16,275 nucleotides of DNA from an uncultured Microbacteriaceae bacterium (GTDB lineage: Bacteria > Actinomycetota > Actinomycetes > Actinomycetales > Microbacteriaceae): contig CAMLMQ010000048.1 of NCBI GenBank assembly GCA_946481135.1, forward strand, positions 1-16,275. Direction: 5' to 3'. The notes beneath the pieces were generated by a model. That model was not told the DNA's origin. It did not search any database and saw nothing but the letters and a program-made list of their open reading frames with translations. The translations under genes were made by a program, and so were the position numbers. The stretch's first letter is position 1. Each line of letters starts with the position of its first letter. Shown one piece after another: positions 1 to 7,343 of this stretch.

Positions 1-80
1 GCGTAGCCGTTCTTGACGTCGACGACGTCACCGGCCGAGCCGAGGCCGGAGACCTCGGAGGTGAGGATGAGCTTCGACAT
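1..80 (-). CDS. rplI: 50S ribosomal protein bL9, N-terminal part (cut by window edge)
   Basis: The first 26 residues are visible, starting [19 protein letters not shown] and continuing through VVDVKNGYA. This is the conserved N-terminal lobe of bL9, which binds 23S rRNA near the L1 stalk base; the family pattern is an initial beta strand, then LGxxGDVVxVKxGYA. The rest lies outside the window. The gene is last in the rpsF-ssb-rpsR-rplI order and begins 2 nt after the rpsR stop, so it is probably co-transcribed and translationally coupled. Its ribosome binding site is weak (GGGACGG about 6 nt upstream, inside rpsR), which fits coupling. Identity is confident despite the short length. Confidence 0.95.
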   Translation of the reverse strand, partial: MSKLILTSEVSGLGSAGDVVDVKNGY

Positions 81-82
81 GA

Positions 83-346
83 TTACCGTCCCGAACCCGC
101 GTAGGGGAGCAGAGCCATCTCGCGCGCGTTCTTGACCGCGCGCGCGATGAGGCGCTGCTCCTGCACCGAGACGCCGGTGATGCGCCGGGCACGGATCTTG
201 CCGCGCTCGGAGATGAACTTACGGAGCGTGGCGACGTCCTTGTAGTCGATCACACCCACCTTGATGCTCTTCGCGGGAGCGGCGTTCTTGCCGCCCTTGG
301 GCCCGCGCTTGCGACGGTCGCCGCCGCTGCTGCTCTTGCCAGCCAT
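83..346 (-). CDS. rpsR: 30S ribosomal protein bS18, cysteine-free (C-minus) form
   Basis: An 87-residue small-subunit protein that binds next to S6 on the 16S rRNA platform. The family core is plain: [21 protein letters not shown] at about residues 34-55, followed by TG, a Q-rich turn and [13 protein letters not shown] near the C-terminus. A basic, Gly/Lys-rich N-terminal tail precedes it. The protein has no cysteine at all, so it is the form without the zinc-binding CxxC of classical S18. The ATG start has a good ribosome binding site (GAGGAAG) 6 nt upstream. It lies 35 nt after ssb and 2 nt before rplI. Its usual partner S6 is encoded two genes upstream in the same operon. Confidence 0.96.
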   Translation of the reverse strand: MAGKSSSGGDRRKRGPKGGKNAAPAKSIKVGVIDYKDVATLRKFISERGKIRARRITGVSVQEQRLIARAVKNAREMALLPYAGSGR

Positions 347-381
347 GGTTCTTCCTCAGTTCGTGCGTTCGAGCCGACGGC

Positions 382-876
382 TCAGAACGGGGTCTCGTCG
401 TTGTAGTTGCCCGGGGTGTTCCAGACGTCGTCGGATCCCGAGGCGGGGGCACTCGCGGCCCACGGCTCCTCGGCACCGCTCGACACCTGGCTGCGGCCTC
501 CGCCGCCGCCTCCTGATGCGCGGGTCACCTGCGCGGTCGCGTAGCGCAGCGAGGGGCCGATCTCGTCGACCTCCAGCTCGATCGCGGTGCGCTTGTTGCC
601 GTCGCGGTCGTCATACGAACGCTGCCGCAGACGGCCCGTCGCGACGACGCGCATGCCCTTGGTCAGCGAGCCGGCGACGTGCTCCGCGAACTCGCGCCAG
701 CAGGACGCGCGGAGGAACAGCGCCTCGCCGTCCTTCCAGTCGTTCGTGGCGCGGTCGAAGGTGCGCGGGGTCGACGCGATCGTGAAGTTGGCGACGGCCA
801 GGCCGTTCTGCGTGTAGCGCAGCTCAGGATCGGCCGTCAGGTTGCCCACGACGGTGATGATCGTCTCGCCGGCCAC
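382..876 (-). CDS. ssb: Single-stranded DNA-binding protein SSB
   Basis: A 164-residue protein that coats single-stranded DNA during replication and repair. Residues 1 to about 110 form the OB fold, with [19 protein letters not shown] at the N-terminus, then [18 protein letters not shown] and the strand [16 protein letters not shown] Gly/Ser/Ala-rich disordered linker follows, then an acidic tip ending DETPF. The tip corresponds to the DDDIPF-type peptide through which SSB recruits partner proteins; the terminal PF is kept but the preceding residues are less acidic. The start codon is GTG, 2 nt after the rpsF stop, so translation is probably coupled to rpsF. Being next to S6 and S18 is the usual bacterial arrangement. 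Many actinobacteria have a second SSB elsewhere, so this is probably the main copy. Confidence 0.96.
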   Translation of the reverse strand: MAGETIITVVGNLTADPELRYTQNGLAVANFTIASTPRTFDRATNDWKDGEALFLRASCWREFAEHVAGSLTKGMRVVATGRLRQRSYDDRDGNKRTAIELEVDEIGPSLRYATAQVTRASGGGGGGRSQVSSGAEEPWAASAPASGSDDVWNTPGNYNDETPF

Positions 877-878
877 GG

Positions 879-1292
879 TCAGACCGCCTCGGCCGGCGCG
901 TCGTCCTTCGCGGCGGGCTTCGCCGGCGCCTTCGCGGCGGCGGCGGCCTTGCGCTCGGCCTTCTTCGCCTCGTCGGCGGCGTGCGCGGCCACGCGGGCCA
1001 CGGCCTCCTCGGCGCGCAGCACCTTCGTGCGCAGCACGGCCTCCGACAGCTTCAGCTGGCGGTCGAGCTCGACGGTGGCGTCCGAGGTCGCGGTGAAGTT
1101 GACGACGGCGTAGATGCCCTCGGCCTTCTTCTGGATCTCGTAGGCCAGCCGGCGACGGCCCCAGATGTCGACGTTCTCGATCGTGCCGCCGTCGTTGCGG
1201 ATCACGTTGAGGAACTTGTCGAGGCTCGGGGCGACGGTGCGCTCATCGATCTCGGGATCGAGGATCACCATCAGTTCATACTGGTGCGTCAC
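879..1292 (-). CDS. rpsF: 30S ribosomal protein bS6
   Basis: A 137-residue small-subunit protein and partner of S18. The N-terminus ([17 protein letters not shown]) and the block [18 protein letters not shown] are typical of S6. After about residue 100 an Ala/Lys-rich extension ([18 protein letters not shown] and onward to the end) lengthens it beyond the roughly 95-100 residue compact form; such tails are common in actinobacteria. The start is GTG, chosen because a strong ribosome binding site (AGAGGAGG) lies about 7 nt upstream. First gene of the rpsF-ssb-rpsR-rplI operon; a candidate -10 element lies about 90 nt upstream. Confidence 0.96.
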   Translation of the reverse strand: MTHQYELMVILDPEIDERTVAPSLDKFLNVIRNDGGTIENVDIWGRRRLAYEIQKKAEGIYAVVNFTATSDATVELDRQLKLSEAVLRTKVLRAEEAVARVAAHAADEAKKAERKAAAAAKAPAKPAAKDDAPAEAV

Positions 1293-1381
1293 AAACCCAC
1301 CTCCTCTGGTCTCAGCGGCCGCAGACGTTCTACGGCAGGAGGGTGATGACGTGTCGCCGCGCGAATGCGGGCAACCTGTCG

Positions 1382-1387
1382 ATGATA
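1382..1387 (-). promoter_or_regulatory. Candidate -10 element for the rpsF operon
   Basis: On the minus strand these bases read TATCAT, fitting the actinobacterial TANNNT pattern. The element lies between the end of cca and the rpsF start and would give a leader of roughly 80 nt. No convincing -35 hexamer is seen 16-19 nt upstream; that region falls in the tandem repeat at the end of cca. Weak evidence. Confidence 0.35.
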
Positions 1388-1397
1388 GGCCCTCGGC

Positions 1398-1446
1398 GCC
1401 CAGCTAGCCAGCTTGGGTCGCCCAGCTAGCCGGCTTGGGTCGCCCA
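1398..1446. repeat. 22-bp tandem duplication spanning the cca stop codon
   Basis: Two adjacent 22-bp copies (1398-1419 and 1420-1441) differ at one base (A or G at the twelfth position) and are followed by the first five bases of a third copy. The cca TAG stop (1426-1428) lies in the copy nearer the gene, and a second TAG is carried by the other copy. The first copy can fold: CCCA at 1399-1402 pairs with TGGG at 1414-1417, and GCT with AGC, around an AGCC loop with one bulged T. The second copy folds less well. The hairpins lie just past cca in its direction of transcription and could help end that transcript, but there is no T run. Confidence 0.75.
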
Positions 1447-2862
1447 CCACTCCCGCAGGCGGCGCTCGGCCTCCTCCTCGCCGAGCGGACCGGAGTCGAG
1501 ACGCGTCTCCAGCAGGAACCGATACGCGGCACCGACCTGCGGCCCGGGCTTCAGGTCGAGGATGCGCATGATCGCCTCGCCGTCGAGGTCGGGTCGCAGA
1601 GCCGCGAGCTCCTCCTCCTCGGCGAGCGCCGCGATCCGCTCCTCCAGGTCGTCGTAGGCGAAGGCGAGCCGCTCGGCCTTGCGGCGGTTGCGGGTCGTCA
1701 CGTCGGCGCGCGACAGGATGTGGAGCCGCTCGAGGTTCTCCCCCGCGTCGCGGACGTACCGGCGCACCGCGGCATCCGTCCACGCGTTCTCGGAGTAGCC
1801 GAAGAACCGCAGGTGCAGGCGGATGAGATCGGACACGGCCTCGACGGTGGCCTTGTCGAAGCGCAGTGCCTTCAGACGCTTCGCCGCGAGCCGGGCGCCG
1901 AGCACGTCGTGGTGGTGGAAGGTGACGGCGCCGTTCGGCTCGATCGCGCGGGTCGCGGGCTTGCCGATGTCGTGGAGCAGGACGGCGAGACGCAGCACGA
2001 GGTCGGGGGCGTGCCCGCGTTCGCGTTCGAGCTCGATCGCCTGGTCGAGGGCGGTCAGGCTGTGCTCGTAGACGTCCTTGTGCCGCGCGTGCTCGTCGAT
2101 CTCCAGGCGCAGCGCGGGGACCTCGGGCAGCACCTGGTCGGCGAGGCCGGTGTCGACGAGCACGCGGATGCCGGCGGACGGCTCGGCGCCGAGCAGCAGC
2201 TTCGCGAGCTCCTGCTGAATCCGCTCCGCCGCGACGATCTCGAGGGACGGCGCCATCCGACGGGCCGCCTCGGCCGCCTCGGGCGCGAGTTCGAACCCGA
2301 GCTGCGACCGGAATCGCGCGCCGCGCAGCATCCTCAAGGGGTCGTCGCCGAACGAGATCTCCGGCGTTCCCGGCGTGCGGAGCCGCCGCGCCAGGAGGTC
2401 GTCGAACCCCCCCGTGGGGTCGACGAGCTTCAGCGCGGGCACGCGTAGCGCCATCGCGTTCACGGTGAAGTCGCGGCGCGTGAGATCGGCCTCGAGCGTG
2501 TCGCCGAACTGCACCTCGGGCTTACGGCTCGTGCCGTCGTAGGCGTCGGAGCGGTAGGTCGTGATCTCGCACACGTAGCCGCCCACCCGCACCCCGATCG
2601 TGCCGAAGCGACGGCCCGTGTCCCAGAGGGTGCGCCCGGTCGGGGCGAGGATCGCCTCGGTCTCGTCGGGGGTCGCGTCGGTCGTGAAGTCGAGGTCGAG
2701 GTCGTCGCCGCCGAGTCCGCGACCGAGGAACGCGTCGCGCACCGTGCCGCCGACGAGCGAGAGCTCGTGCCCGGCCGCCGCGAACAGCTCGCCGAGCTCC
2801 GCGACGGCGGGACGGGTCGCCAGGCCGCGCAACCGGTCCATCGCCTGCGCCACGCTCTCCAT
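1426..2862 (-). CDS. cca: CCA tRNA nucleotidyltransferase (tRNA CCA-adding enzyme, HD-domain type)
   Basis: A 478-residue class II nucleotidyltransferase that adds or repairs the 3' CCA end of tRNAs. The head domain has LVGGTVRDAFLGR (residues 36-48), the metal-binding DLDLDF (D56 and D58), RRDFTVNAMA (129-138) and GDDPLRMLRGARF (172-184) leading into the neck. An HD domain follows, with LLHDIGKPAT around H297-D298. Mycobacterial relatives are called pcnA. The ATG at 2862 was chosen because homology begins there (MESVAQAMDRL); the frame stays open upstream to 3048, but that stretch is Arg-rich and overlaps the divergent gene. GGAGGG directly abuts this ATG, which is too close for ideal spacing; ATG 2841 is an alternative. 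It is divergent from the DUF6049 gene, as in mycobacteria. Confidence 0.95.
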   Translation of the reverse strand: MESVAQAMDRLRGLATRPAVAELGELFAAAGHELSLVGGTVRDAFLGRGLGGDDLDLDFTTDATPDETEAILAPTGRTLWDTGRRFGTIGVRVGGYVCEITTYRSDAYDGTSRKPEVQFGDTLEADLTRRDFTVNAMALRVPALKLVDPTGGFDDLLARRLRTPGTPEISFGDDPLRMLRGARFRSQLGFELAPEAAEAARRMAPSLEIVAAERIQQELAKLLLGAEPSAGIRVLVDTGLADQVLPEVPALRLEIDEHARHKDVYEHSLTALDQAIELERERGHAPDLVLRLAVLLHDIGKPATRAIEPNGAVTFHHHDVLGARLAAKRLKALRFDKATVEAVSDLIRLHLRFFGYSENAWTDAAVRRYVRDAGENLERLHILSRADVTTRNRRKAERLAFAYDDLEERIAALAEEEELAALRPDLDGEAIMRILDLKPGPQVGAAYRFLLETRLDSGPLGEEEAERRLREWWATQAG

Positions 2863-2921
2863 CCCTCCATTCTCCCGGGTGTCGCCCAGCCGCCCGCTCT
2901 CGCGCGCGGGCACGAGCGGTT

Positions 2922-2927
2922 TAGGCT
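2922..2927 (+). promoter_or_regulatory. Candidate -10 element for the DUF6049-murJ operon
   Basis: TAGGCT fits the TANNNT pattern and lies 33 nt before the GTG start of the DUF6049 gene, inside the 98-nt divergent intergenic region. No good -35 hexamer is visible. A promoter for cca must lie in the same gap, but I could not pick a convincing one. Confidence 0.35.
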
Positions 2928-2960
2928 CGGGGGCATGGCGGCGGATGGAGAGGATGTCCT

Positions 2961-4607
2961 GTGCCGTTGAGCCGCCGAGGCGCCGGGTTCGCCGTCGTCG
3001 CGGCGCTGCTCGCGCCGCTCGTCCTCGCCACGCCCGCCACCGCCGCACCCCGCGCCGTCGGCGCCCCGGTGACCGTGAGCGTGGTCGTGCCGCTCACGGT
3101 GCGCGGCGACGGGACCGGCCTCCTGGATGCCGAGGCGCTGCAGATCGCGACGTCCCCGTCGGGCGTGCTGACCCGGGCGCTCAACGAGGTGCTGGAGACG
3201 TCGGCGACGATCGCCCTCGACCCGCGCATCCCGGCGTCGGTGCGGGTGCTCGGCGCCGGGGCCCCGGCGTCGGCGACGGCATGGCTCGACCGACTCGAGG
3301 CGGCCCCCAACGAGGTCTTCCTCCTCGCCTACGGCGACGCCGACCTCACCGCCCTCGCGCGGGCCGACGCACTCGCCCTCACGGAGTCGCTCGACTTCGG
3401 GCCGCTCGACCCGGCCGCCTTCGGCCCGGCGCAGACCGCCACCCCGACGCCCGCGACGCCGACGCCCACCGAGACCCCCGACGACGACGATCCGCCCCCG
3501 TTGCCGTCGAACGACGACCTCGTCGCGTGGCCCGACGCCGTCGCGCGCATCGCCTGGCCCGCCGAGGGCACGGTCGCCGCCGCCGACGTCGCCGCGTACC
3601 GGGCCGCGGCCTACGACGCGGTGCTGCTCGACTCCGCGAACGTGTCCGAAACCGCGAGTTCGTCGGTCGGCCTCGACGGGATCGCCGGGATCGTCGCCGA
3701 CTCCGCGTCATCCGACCTCCTCCGGCAGGCGAGCGCCGCGATCGACGACACGACCCGCCAGCAGGCCGTCGACCGGCTGCTCGTCGCGCTCGACGGCCTC
3801 GCCGCCGCCCACCCCGGACGTTCCGTGGTGCTCACCCTCGACCGCTCGACGACCTTCGCCTTCCCCGGTCTGGCGGAGACCTACGCGCAACTCGTGACCC
3901 GGGCCGGCACGCAGCTCGCCGGTCTCGCCTCGGTGATCGACGAGGGTGCCGACGCCGCCCGCGTCGTCGACGGCACCGAGCCCGACCACGTGGCGCGCAC
4001 GCCCGCCCTCGTCGGCGGGCTCGCCGCCGAATCCGCCTTCGCCTCGATCCTCGACGAGCCCGCCCTGCTCATCGGACCGCGTCGGCTCGAACTGCTCGAA
4101 CTGCTCGCCGTCGCCGAGGTCGAGCTCGCCGACTGGCCGGCCCGCGCCGATGCGTTCCTCGAGCGCTCGCGTGAGATCCTCGGCTCGGTCTCGATCGTCG
4201 ACCCGGGCGATCTGCTCGTCGCGAGCTCGTCGACCTCGATCCCGCTGCACGTCGCGAACGCGCTGGAGTTCCCGGTCACCGTGCGCGTCGACGTGCGCCC
4301 GTTGCGCCCCCGCATCCGCATCGACAGTCCCGTCGAGGTGACGATCGAGCCCGGCTCGTCGAAGTCGGTGCGCCTTCCCGCACAGGCCATCGCGAACGGC
4401 GAGGTCGTCGTCGTGGTGAGCCTGTCGAGCCCGACCACCGGCGTCGAGATCGGGCAGGCCCGCAGCTTCACGGTCGACCTGCAGGCGCAGTGGGAGACCG
4501 TCGGCATCGTCGTCGGCGCCGTCGTGGTGCTCGTCTTCGCCGCCGGTCTCGTGCGCAACGTCGTCGTGCGGCGACGCCGAGCCGGCGGCGGCGAGGACGA
4601 GGCGTGA
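2961..4607 (+). CDS. DUF6049-type secreted, membrane-anchored protein of unknown function
   Basis: A 548-residue protein whose function I do not know. An N-terminal signal peptide (LSRRGAGFAVVAALLAPLVL, then an ATPATA-A type cleavage site near residue 28) and a C-terminal membrane helix (about 512-531) followed by RRRRAGGGEDEA predict a large extracytoplasmic domain anchored at its C-terminus. A Thr/Pro-rich stretch that turns acidic (ATPTPATPTPTETPDDDD, about 158-176) looks like a flexible linker. Position between cca and murJ matches M. tuberculosis Rv3909 and the DUF6049 family, which is the basis of the name. GTG 2961 is the start because GGAGAGG lies 7 nt upstream. It overlaps murJ by 4 nt, suggesting that the two act together in cell-envelope assembly; that role is inference. 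Confidence 0.85.
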   Translation: MPLSRRGAGFAVVAALLAPLVLATPATAAPRAVGAPVTVSVVVPLTVRGDGTGLLDAEALQIATSPSGVLTRALNEVLETSATIALDPRIPASVRVLGAGAPASATAWLDRLEAAPNEVFLLAYGDADLTALARADALALTESLDFGPLDPAAFGPAQTATPTPATPTPTETPDDDDPPPLPSNDDLVAWPDAVARIAWPAEGTVAAADVAAYRAAAYDAVLLDSANVSETASSSVGLDGIAGIVADSASSDLLRQASAAIDDTTRQQAVDRLLVALDGLAAAHPGRSVVLTLDRSTTFAFPGLAETYAQLVTRAGTQLAGLASVIDEGADAARVVDGTEPDHVARTPALVGGLAAESAFASILDEPALLIGPRRLELLELLAVAEVELADWPARADAFLERSREILGSVSIVDPGDLLVASSSTSIPLHVANALEFPVTVRVDVRPLRPRIRIDSPVEVTIEPGSSKSVRLPAQAIANGEVVVVVSLSSPTTGVEIGQARSFTVDLQAQWETVGIVVGAVVVLVFAAGLVRNVVVRRRRAGGGEDEA

Positions 4608-6208
4608 GCACCCCGCGGCGCGCGAGTCTCGTGCTCGCCTCCGGCACGGTGCTCTCCCGTGTGCTCGGCTTCGTGAGCGCAACGGTGCTCGCGACCGTGG
4701 TCGGCCTGGTCGGCGCCGGGCCCAACGCGTTCGCGCTCGCCAACCAGCTGCCCACGTACCTGTACGCGATCATCGCGGGCGGGCTGCTCTCGGCGGTGCT
4801 CGTGCCGCACATCGTGCGCGCGGCGACGCAGCCCGACGGCGGGCAGGCCTTCGTCAACCGACTCGTGACGCTCGGCGTCGTCGCGTTCTTCGGCACGACC
4901 GTCGTCGCGACCCTCGCCGCGCCCCTGATCGTGCGGCTCTACGCGCTCGACTCGTCGGACGCGGCACTCGCGGGCGGCGGCCTCGAGCTCGCGGTCACCC
5001 TCGCGTACTGGTGTCTGCCGCAGGTCTTCTTCTACGCCGTCTATGCGCTCGTCGGCGAGGTGCTCAACGCGCGCGGGGTCTTCGGACCGTACGCCTGGGC
5101 CCCCGTGCTCAACAACGCGGTGATGATCGGCACGCTCGTGCTCTTCGCGGCCCTGTTCGGCCTCGACCCCGCGCACCGTGACGCCGCGACCTGGGACGCC
5201 GCGAAGGTGGGGGTGCTCGCGGGCGGCGCGACGCTCGGTGTCGCGCTGCAGGCCGTCGTGCTCATCCCGTTCTGGCGACGCACGGGGCTGCGCTTCCGGC
5301 CCGACTTCCGCTGGCGCGGAGCGGGTCTCGGCGCTCCCGCGCGGGCGGCGGTGTGGGTGTTCGGCATGGTGCTCGTCGTGCAGGCGACCAACCTCGTGCA
5401 GAACAACGTGGCGCTCACGGTCGAGCCGGGCGACGCCTCCCTCGCGGTGCTGCGCGTCACGTGGCTCATCTTCATGCTGTCGCACTCGATCATCGCGATC
5501 TCGATCGCGACCCCCTACTTCACGCGCATGAGCCACGCGGTGAAGGATGGTGACATCCCGGCCCTGCGCGCCGACCTCGCGGCCGCACTGCGCAGCGTCG
5601 CCCTGCTCGTGACCGCCGCGGGCACCGCACTCGCGGCCGCGGCCCTGCCGTTCGCGGCGTTCTTCTCGCCCGACGAGGCAGCCGTCATCGCGCTCGTGCT
5701 GCTCGCCTTCCTCGTCGGCCTCGTGCCGTTCTCGACGCTCTACCTCGTGATCCGCGCGTTCTACGCGCTCGGCGACACCCGCACGCCGTTCTTCCTGCAG
5801 GTTCTTCAGGCGGGGGTCTTCATCGCGGGGGCGCTCGCGCTGCTGTTCGCGCCGTCGGCGTGGGTGGCGGTGGGCATCGGCGCCGTCACGTCCCTGTCCA
5901 CGATCGTGCAGGCGGTCGCGGCCGTGCTCGTGCTGCGGCGACGCCTCGGCGGCGGCGGGCGGGCGCTGACCCGGCGATTCGGCGTCTGCGCGCTCGCGAG
6001 CATCCCGGCGGGGGCAGCGGGCGCGGGCGTGCTGGCGGCCCTCGGCGGGTTCGTCGACGGAGGGTTCGCGACCGCGGGCCAGGTGGAGGCGATCACCAGC
6101 ACCGCGCTGGTCGGCCTCGCGAGCATCCTCGTCTTCTTCGCGGTGCTGCTCGTCGCGCGTGCGCCCGAACTCGCGATGCTGCGGTCTTCCATCCGCCGAA
6201 ACCGCTGA
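4604..6208 (+). CDS. murJ: MurJ-family lipid II flippase
   Basis: A 534-residue polytopic membrane protein of the MurJ/MviN branch of the MOP exporters, which flips lipid II to the outer leaflet for peptidoglycan synthesis. SGTVLSRVLGF opens the first helix, and NQLPTYLYAIIAGGLLSAVL with VPHIVRA matches the early family signature. Hydrophobic segments run to the end, consistent with about 14 helices. It has no C-terminal pseudokinase extension, unlike M. tuberculosis MurJ. By eye, R18 of E. coli MurJ is kept, but R24, D39, R52 and R270 fall on Ser, Asn, Tyr and Leu. The GTG start overlaps the TGA of the preceding gene (GTGA), indicating translational coupling. A longer in-frame reading from 4490 is Arg-rich and rejected. 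The family call is strong; transport of lipid II itself is inferred. Confidence 0.9.
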   Translation: MSTPRRASLVLASGTVLSRVLGFVSATVLATVVGLVGAGPNAFALANQLPTYLYAIIAGGLLSAVLVPHIVRAATQPDGGQAFVNRLVTLGVVAFFGTTVVATLAAPLIVRLYALDSSDAALAGGGLELAVTLAYWCLPQVFFYAVYALVGEVLNARGVFGPYAWAPVLNNAVMIGTLVLFAALFGLDPAHRDAATWDAAKVGVLAGGATLGVALQAVVLIPFWRRTGLRFRPDFRWRGAGLGAPARAAVWVFGMVLVVQATNLVQNNVALTVEPGDASLAVLRVTWLIFMLSHSIIAISIATPYFTRMSHAVKDGDIPALRADLAAALRSVALLVTAAGTALAAAALPFAAFFSPDEAAVIALVLLAFLVGLVPFSTLYLVIRAFYALGDTRTPFFLQVLQAGVFIAGALALLFAPSAWVAVGIGAVTSLSTIVQAVAAVLVLRRRLGGGGRALTRRFGVCALASIPAGAAGAGVLAALGGFVDGGFATAGQVEAITSTALVGLASILVFFAVLLVARAPELAMLRSSIRRNR

Positions 6209-6235
6209 GGCCCCGGGCACGAAATATCCGGAACC

Positions 6236-6241
6236 TAGGAT
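6236..6241 (+). promoter_or_regulatory. Candidate -10 element for trxB
   Basis: TAGGAT fits TANNNT and lies 38 nt before the trxB ATG in the 71-nt gap after murJ. A GGAAC immediately upstream (6230-6234) recalls the -35 of SigR/SigH-type stress sigma factors that drive trx genes in Streptomyces and mycobacteria, but no GTT follows at the required distance, so a housekeeping-type promoter is the better reading. Confidence 0.4.
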
Positions 6242-6279
6242 GTGTTGAACCACGTGCACACCATCGGAAGGGCACACAC

Positions 6280-7281
6280 ATGCTGCGGCAGATCGTGATC
6301 ATCGGGTCGGGCCCCGCGGGCTACACGGCGGCGATCTACGCCGCACGGGCGAACCTCGCCCCGCTCGTGATCGCGTCGAGCGTCGAGTTCGGCGGCGAGC
6401 TCATGAAGACCACCGAGGTCGAGAACTTCCCCGGCTTCCCCGAGGGGATCATGGGTCCCGACCTCATGATGAAGATGCAGGCGCAGGCCGAGCGGTTCGG
6501 CGCCGAGATCGTCTACGACGACGTCACGAAGCTCGAGCTCGACGGCGACATCAAGAAGATCCACCTCGGCAACGGCGACGTCGTCGAAGCGCTCGCCGTC
6601 ATCTACGCGACCGGGTCGGAGTACCGCAAGCTCGGTCTCGCCGACGAGACCCGCCTCTCGGGTTATGGCGTCTCGTGGTGCGCGACGTGCGACGGCGCCT
6701 TCTTCAAGCAGAAGAAGGTCGCGGTCGTCGGCGGCGGCGACTCCGCGCTCGAGGAGGCCACCTTCCTCACCCGCTTCGCCGACAAGGTCTACCTCGTGCA
6801 CCGTCGCGACGCCCTCCGCGCGTCCGCGGCCATGCAGGAGCGGGCCTTCGCCGACCCGAAGATCGAGTTCCTCTGGAACCAGGAGGTCGCCCACATCTAC
6901 GGCGACGAGAAGGTCACCGGCATCGGTCTCGTGAACACCGTCGACGGCTCCGAGACGACGATGGACCTCGACGGCCTCTTCGTCGCGATCGGCGCCGACC
7001 CGCGCACGCACCTCGTGCACGGGCAGCTCGACCTGACCGCCGAGGGCACGATCGCCGTCGAGGGCCGCTCGTCGCGCACGAACCTGAAGGGCGTCTTCGC
7101 CGCGGGCGACGTCGTCGACCCGACCTACAAGCAGGCGATCACGGCCGCGGGCTCCGGCACCGTCGCGGCCCTCGACGCCGAGCACTACCTCGCCGACCTG
7201 CCGAACGAGCTGCTCGCCCGGGCGGGCGGCGACCCGCGGGAGCCGGCGGCGCCGATTCCCGACGCCGCCGCGGTCGCGTAG
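6280..7281 (+). CDS. trxB: Thioredoxin-disulfide reductase (NADPH)
   Basis: A 333-residue FAD enzyme that passes electrons from NADPH to thioredoxin in the cytoplasm. GSGPAG (residues 9-14) is the FAD-binding loop, CATC (C134-C137) is the redox disulfide, GGGDSALEEA (151-160) is the NADPH-binding loop with HRR (174-176) suiting NADP phosphate, and FAAGDVVDPTYKQAITAAGSG closes the FAD site. Length is slightly above the usual 310-320 because of an Ala/Pro-rich C-terminal tail. ATG 6280 has GGAAGG 8 nt upstream and places the first glycine motif where the family has it. trxA, its substrate, follows 62 nt downstream. It adjoins murJ directly, whereas mycobacteria have sigM and its anti-sigma gene in between. 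Confidence 0.97.
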   Translation: MLRQIVIIGSGPAGYTAAIYAARANLAPLVIASSVEFGGELMKTTEVENFPGFPEGIMGPDLMMKMQAQAERFGAEIVYDDVTKLELDGDIKKIHLGNGDVVEALAVIYATGSEYRKLGLADETRLSGYGVSWCATCDGAFFKQKKVAVVGGGDSALEEATFLTRFADKVYLVHRRDALRASAAMQERAFADPKIEFLWNQEVAHIYGDEKVTGIGLVNTVDGSETTMDLDGLFVAIGADPRTHLVHGQLDLTAEGTIAVEGRSSRTNLKGVFAAGDVVDPTYKQAITAAGSGTVAALDAEHYLADLPNELLARAGGDPREPAAPIPDAAAVA

Positions 7282-7343
7282 GGAATCGATCGAGCCGACG
7301 CCCGGTTGCACCCGGAAGACCTGACGAAGGAAGAAGGAAAAGG

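Noticed and set aside
1435..2448. A 337-codon plus-strand frame opposite cca.
   Set aside because: It is the antisense shadow of the CCA enzyme, with no ribosome binding site and no known motif.
2863..3048. N-terminal extension of the CCA enzyme by 62 residues.
   Set aside because: The extra part is Arg-rich, overlaps the divergent DUF6049 start, and family homology begins at the ATG at 2862.
4490..4603. Upstream in-frame extension of MurJ.
   Set aside because: It overlaps the conserved C-terminal membrane helix of the preceding protein in another frame and is Arg-rich; the GTGA overlap start is typical.
6230..6255. SigR/SigH-type promoter for trxB based on GGAAC.
   Set aside because: No GTT lies 16-20 nt downstream; TAGGAT of the housekeeping type is simpler.
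6245..6262. CACGTG upstream of trxB as a further parS site.
   Set aside because: Only the central hexamer matches; the flanks are not GTTT or AAAC.
3881..6277. A 798-codon open frame on the minus strand, antisense to the DUF6049 and murJ genes.
   Set aside because: Composition is Arg/Glu/His/Ala-rich low-complexity with no recognisable domain, as expected of frames opposite high-GC genes; the plus-strand genes have clear signal peptide, membrane and family signatures.
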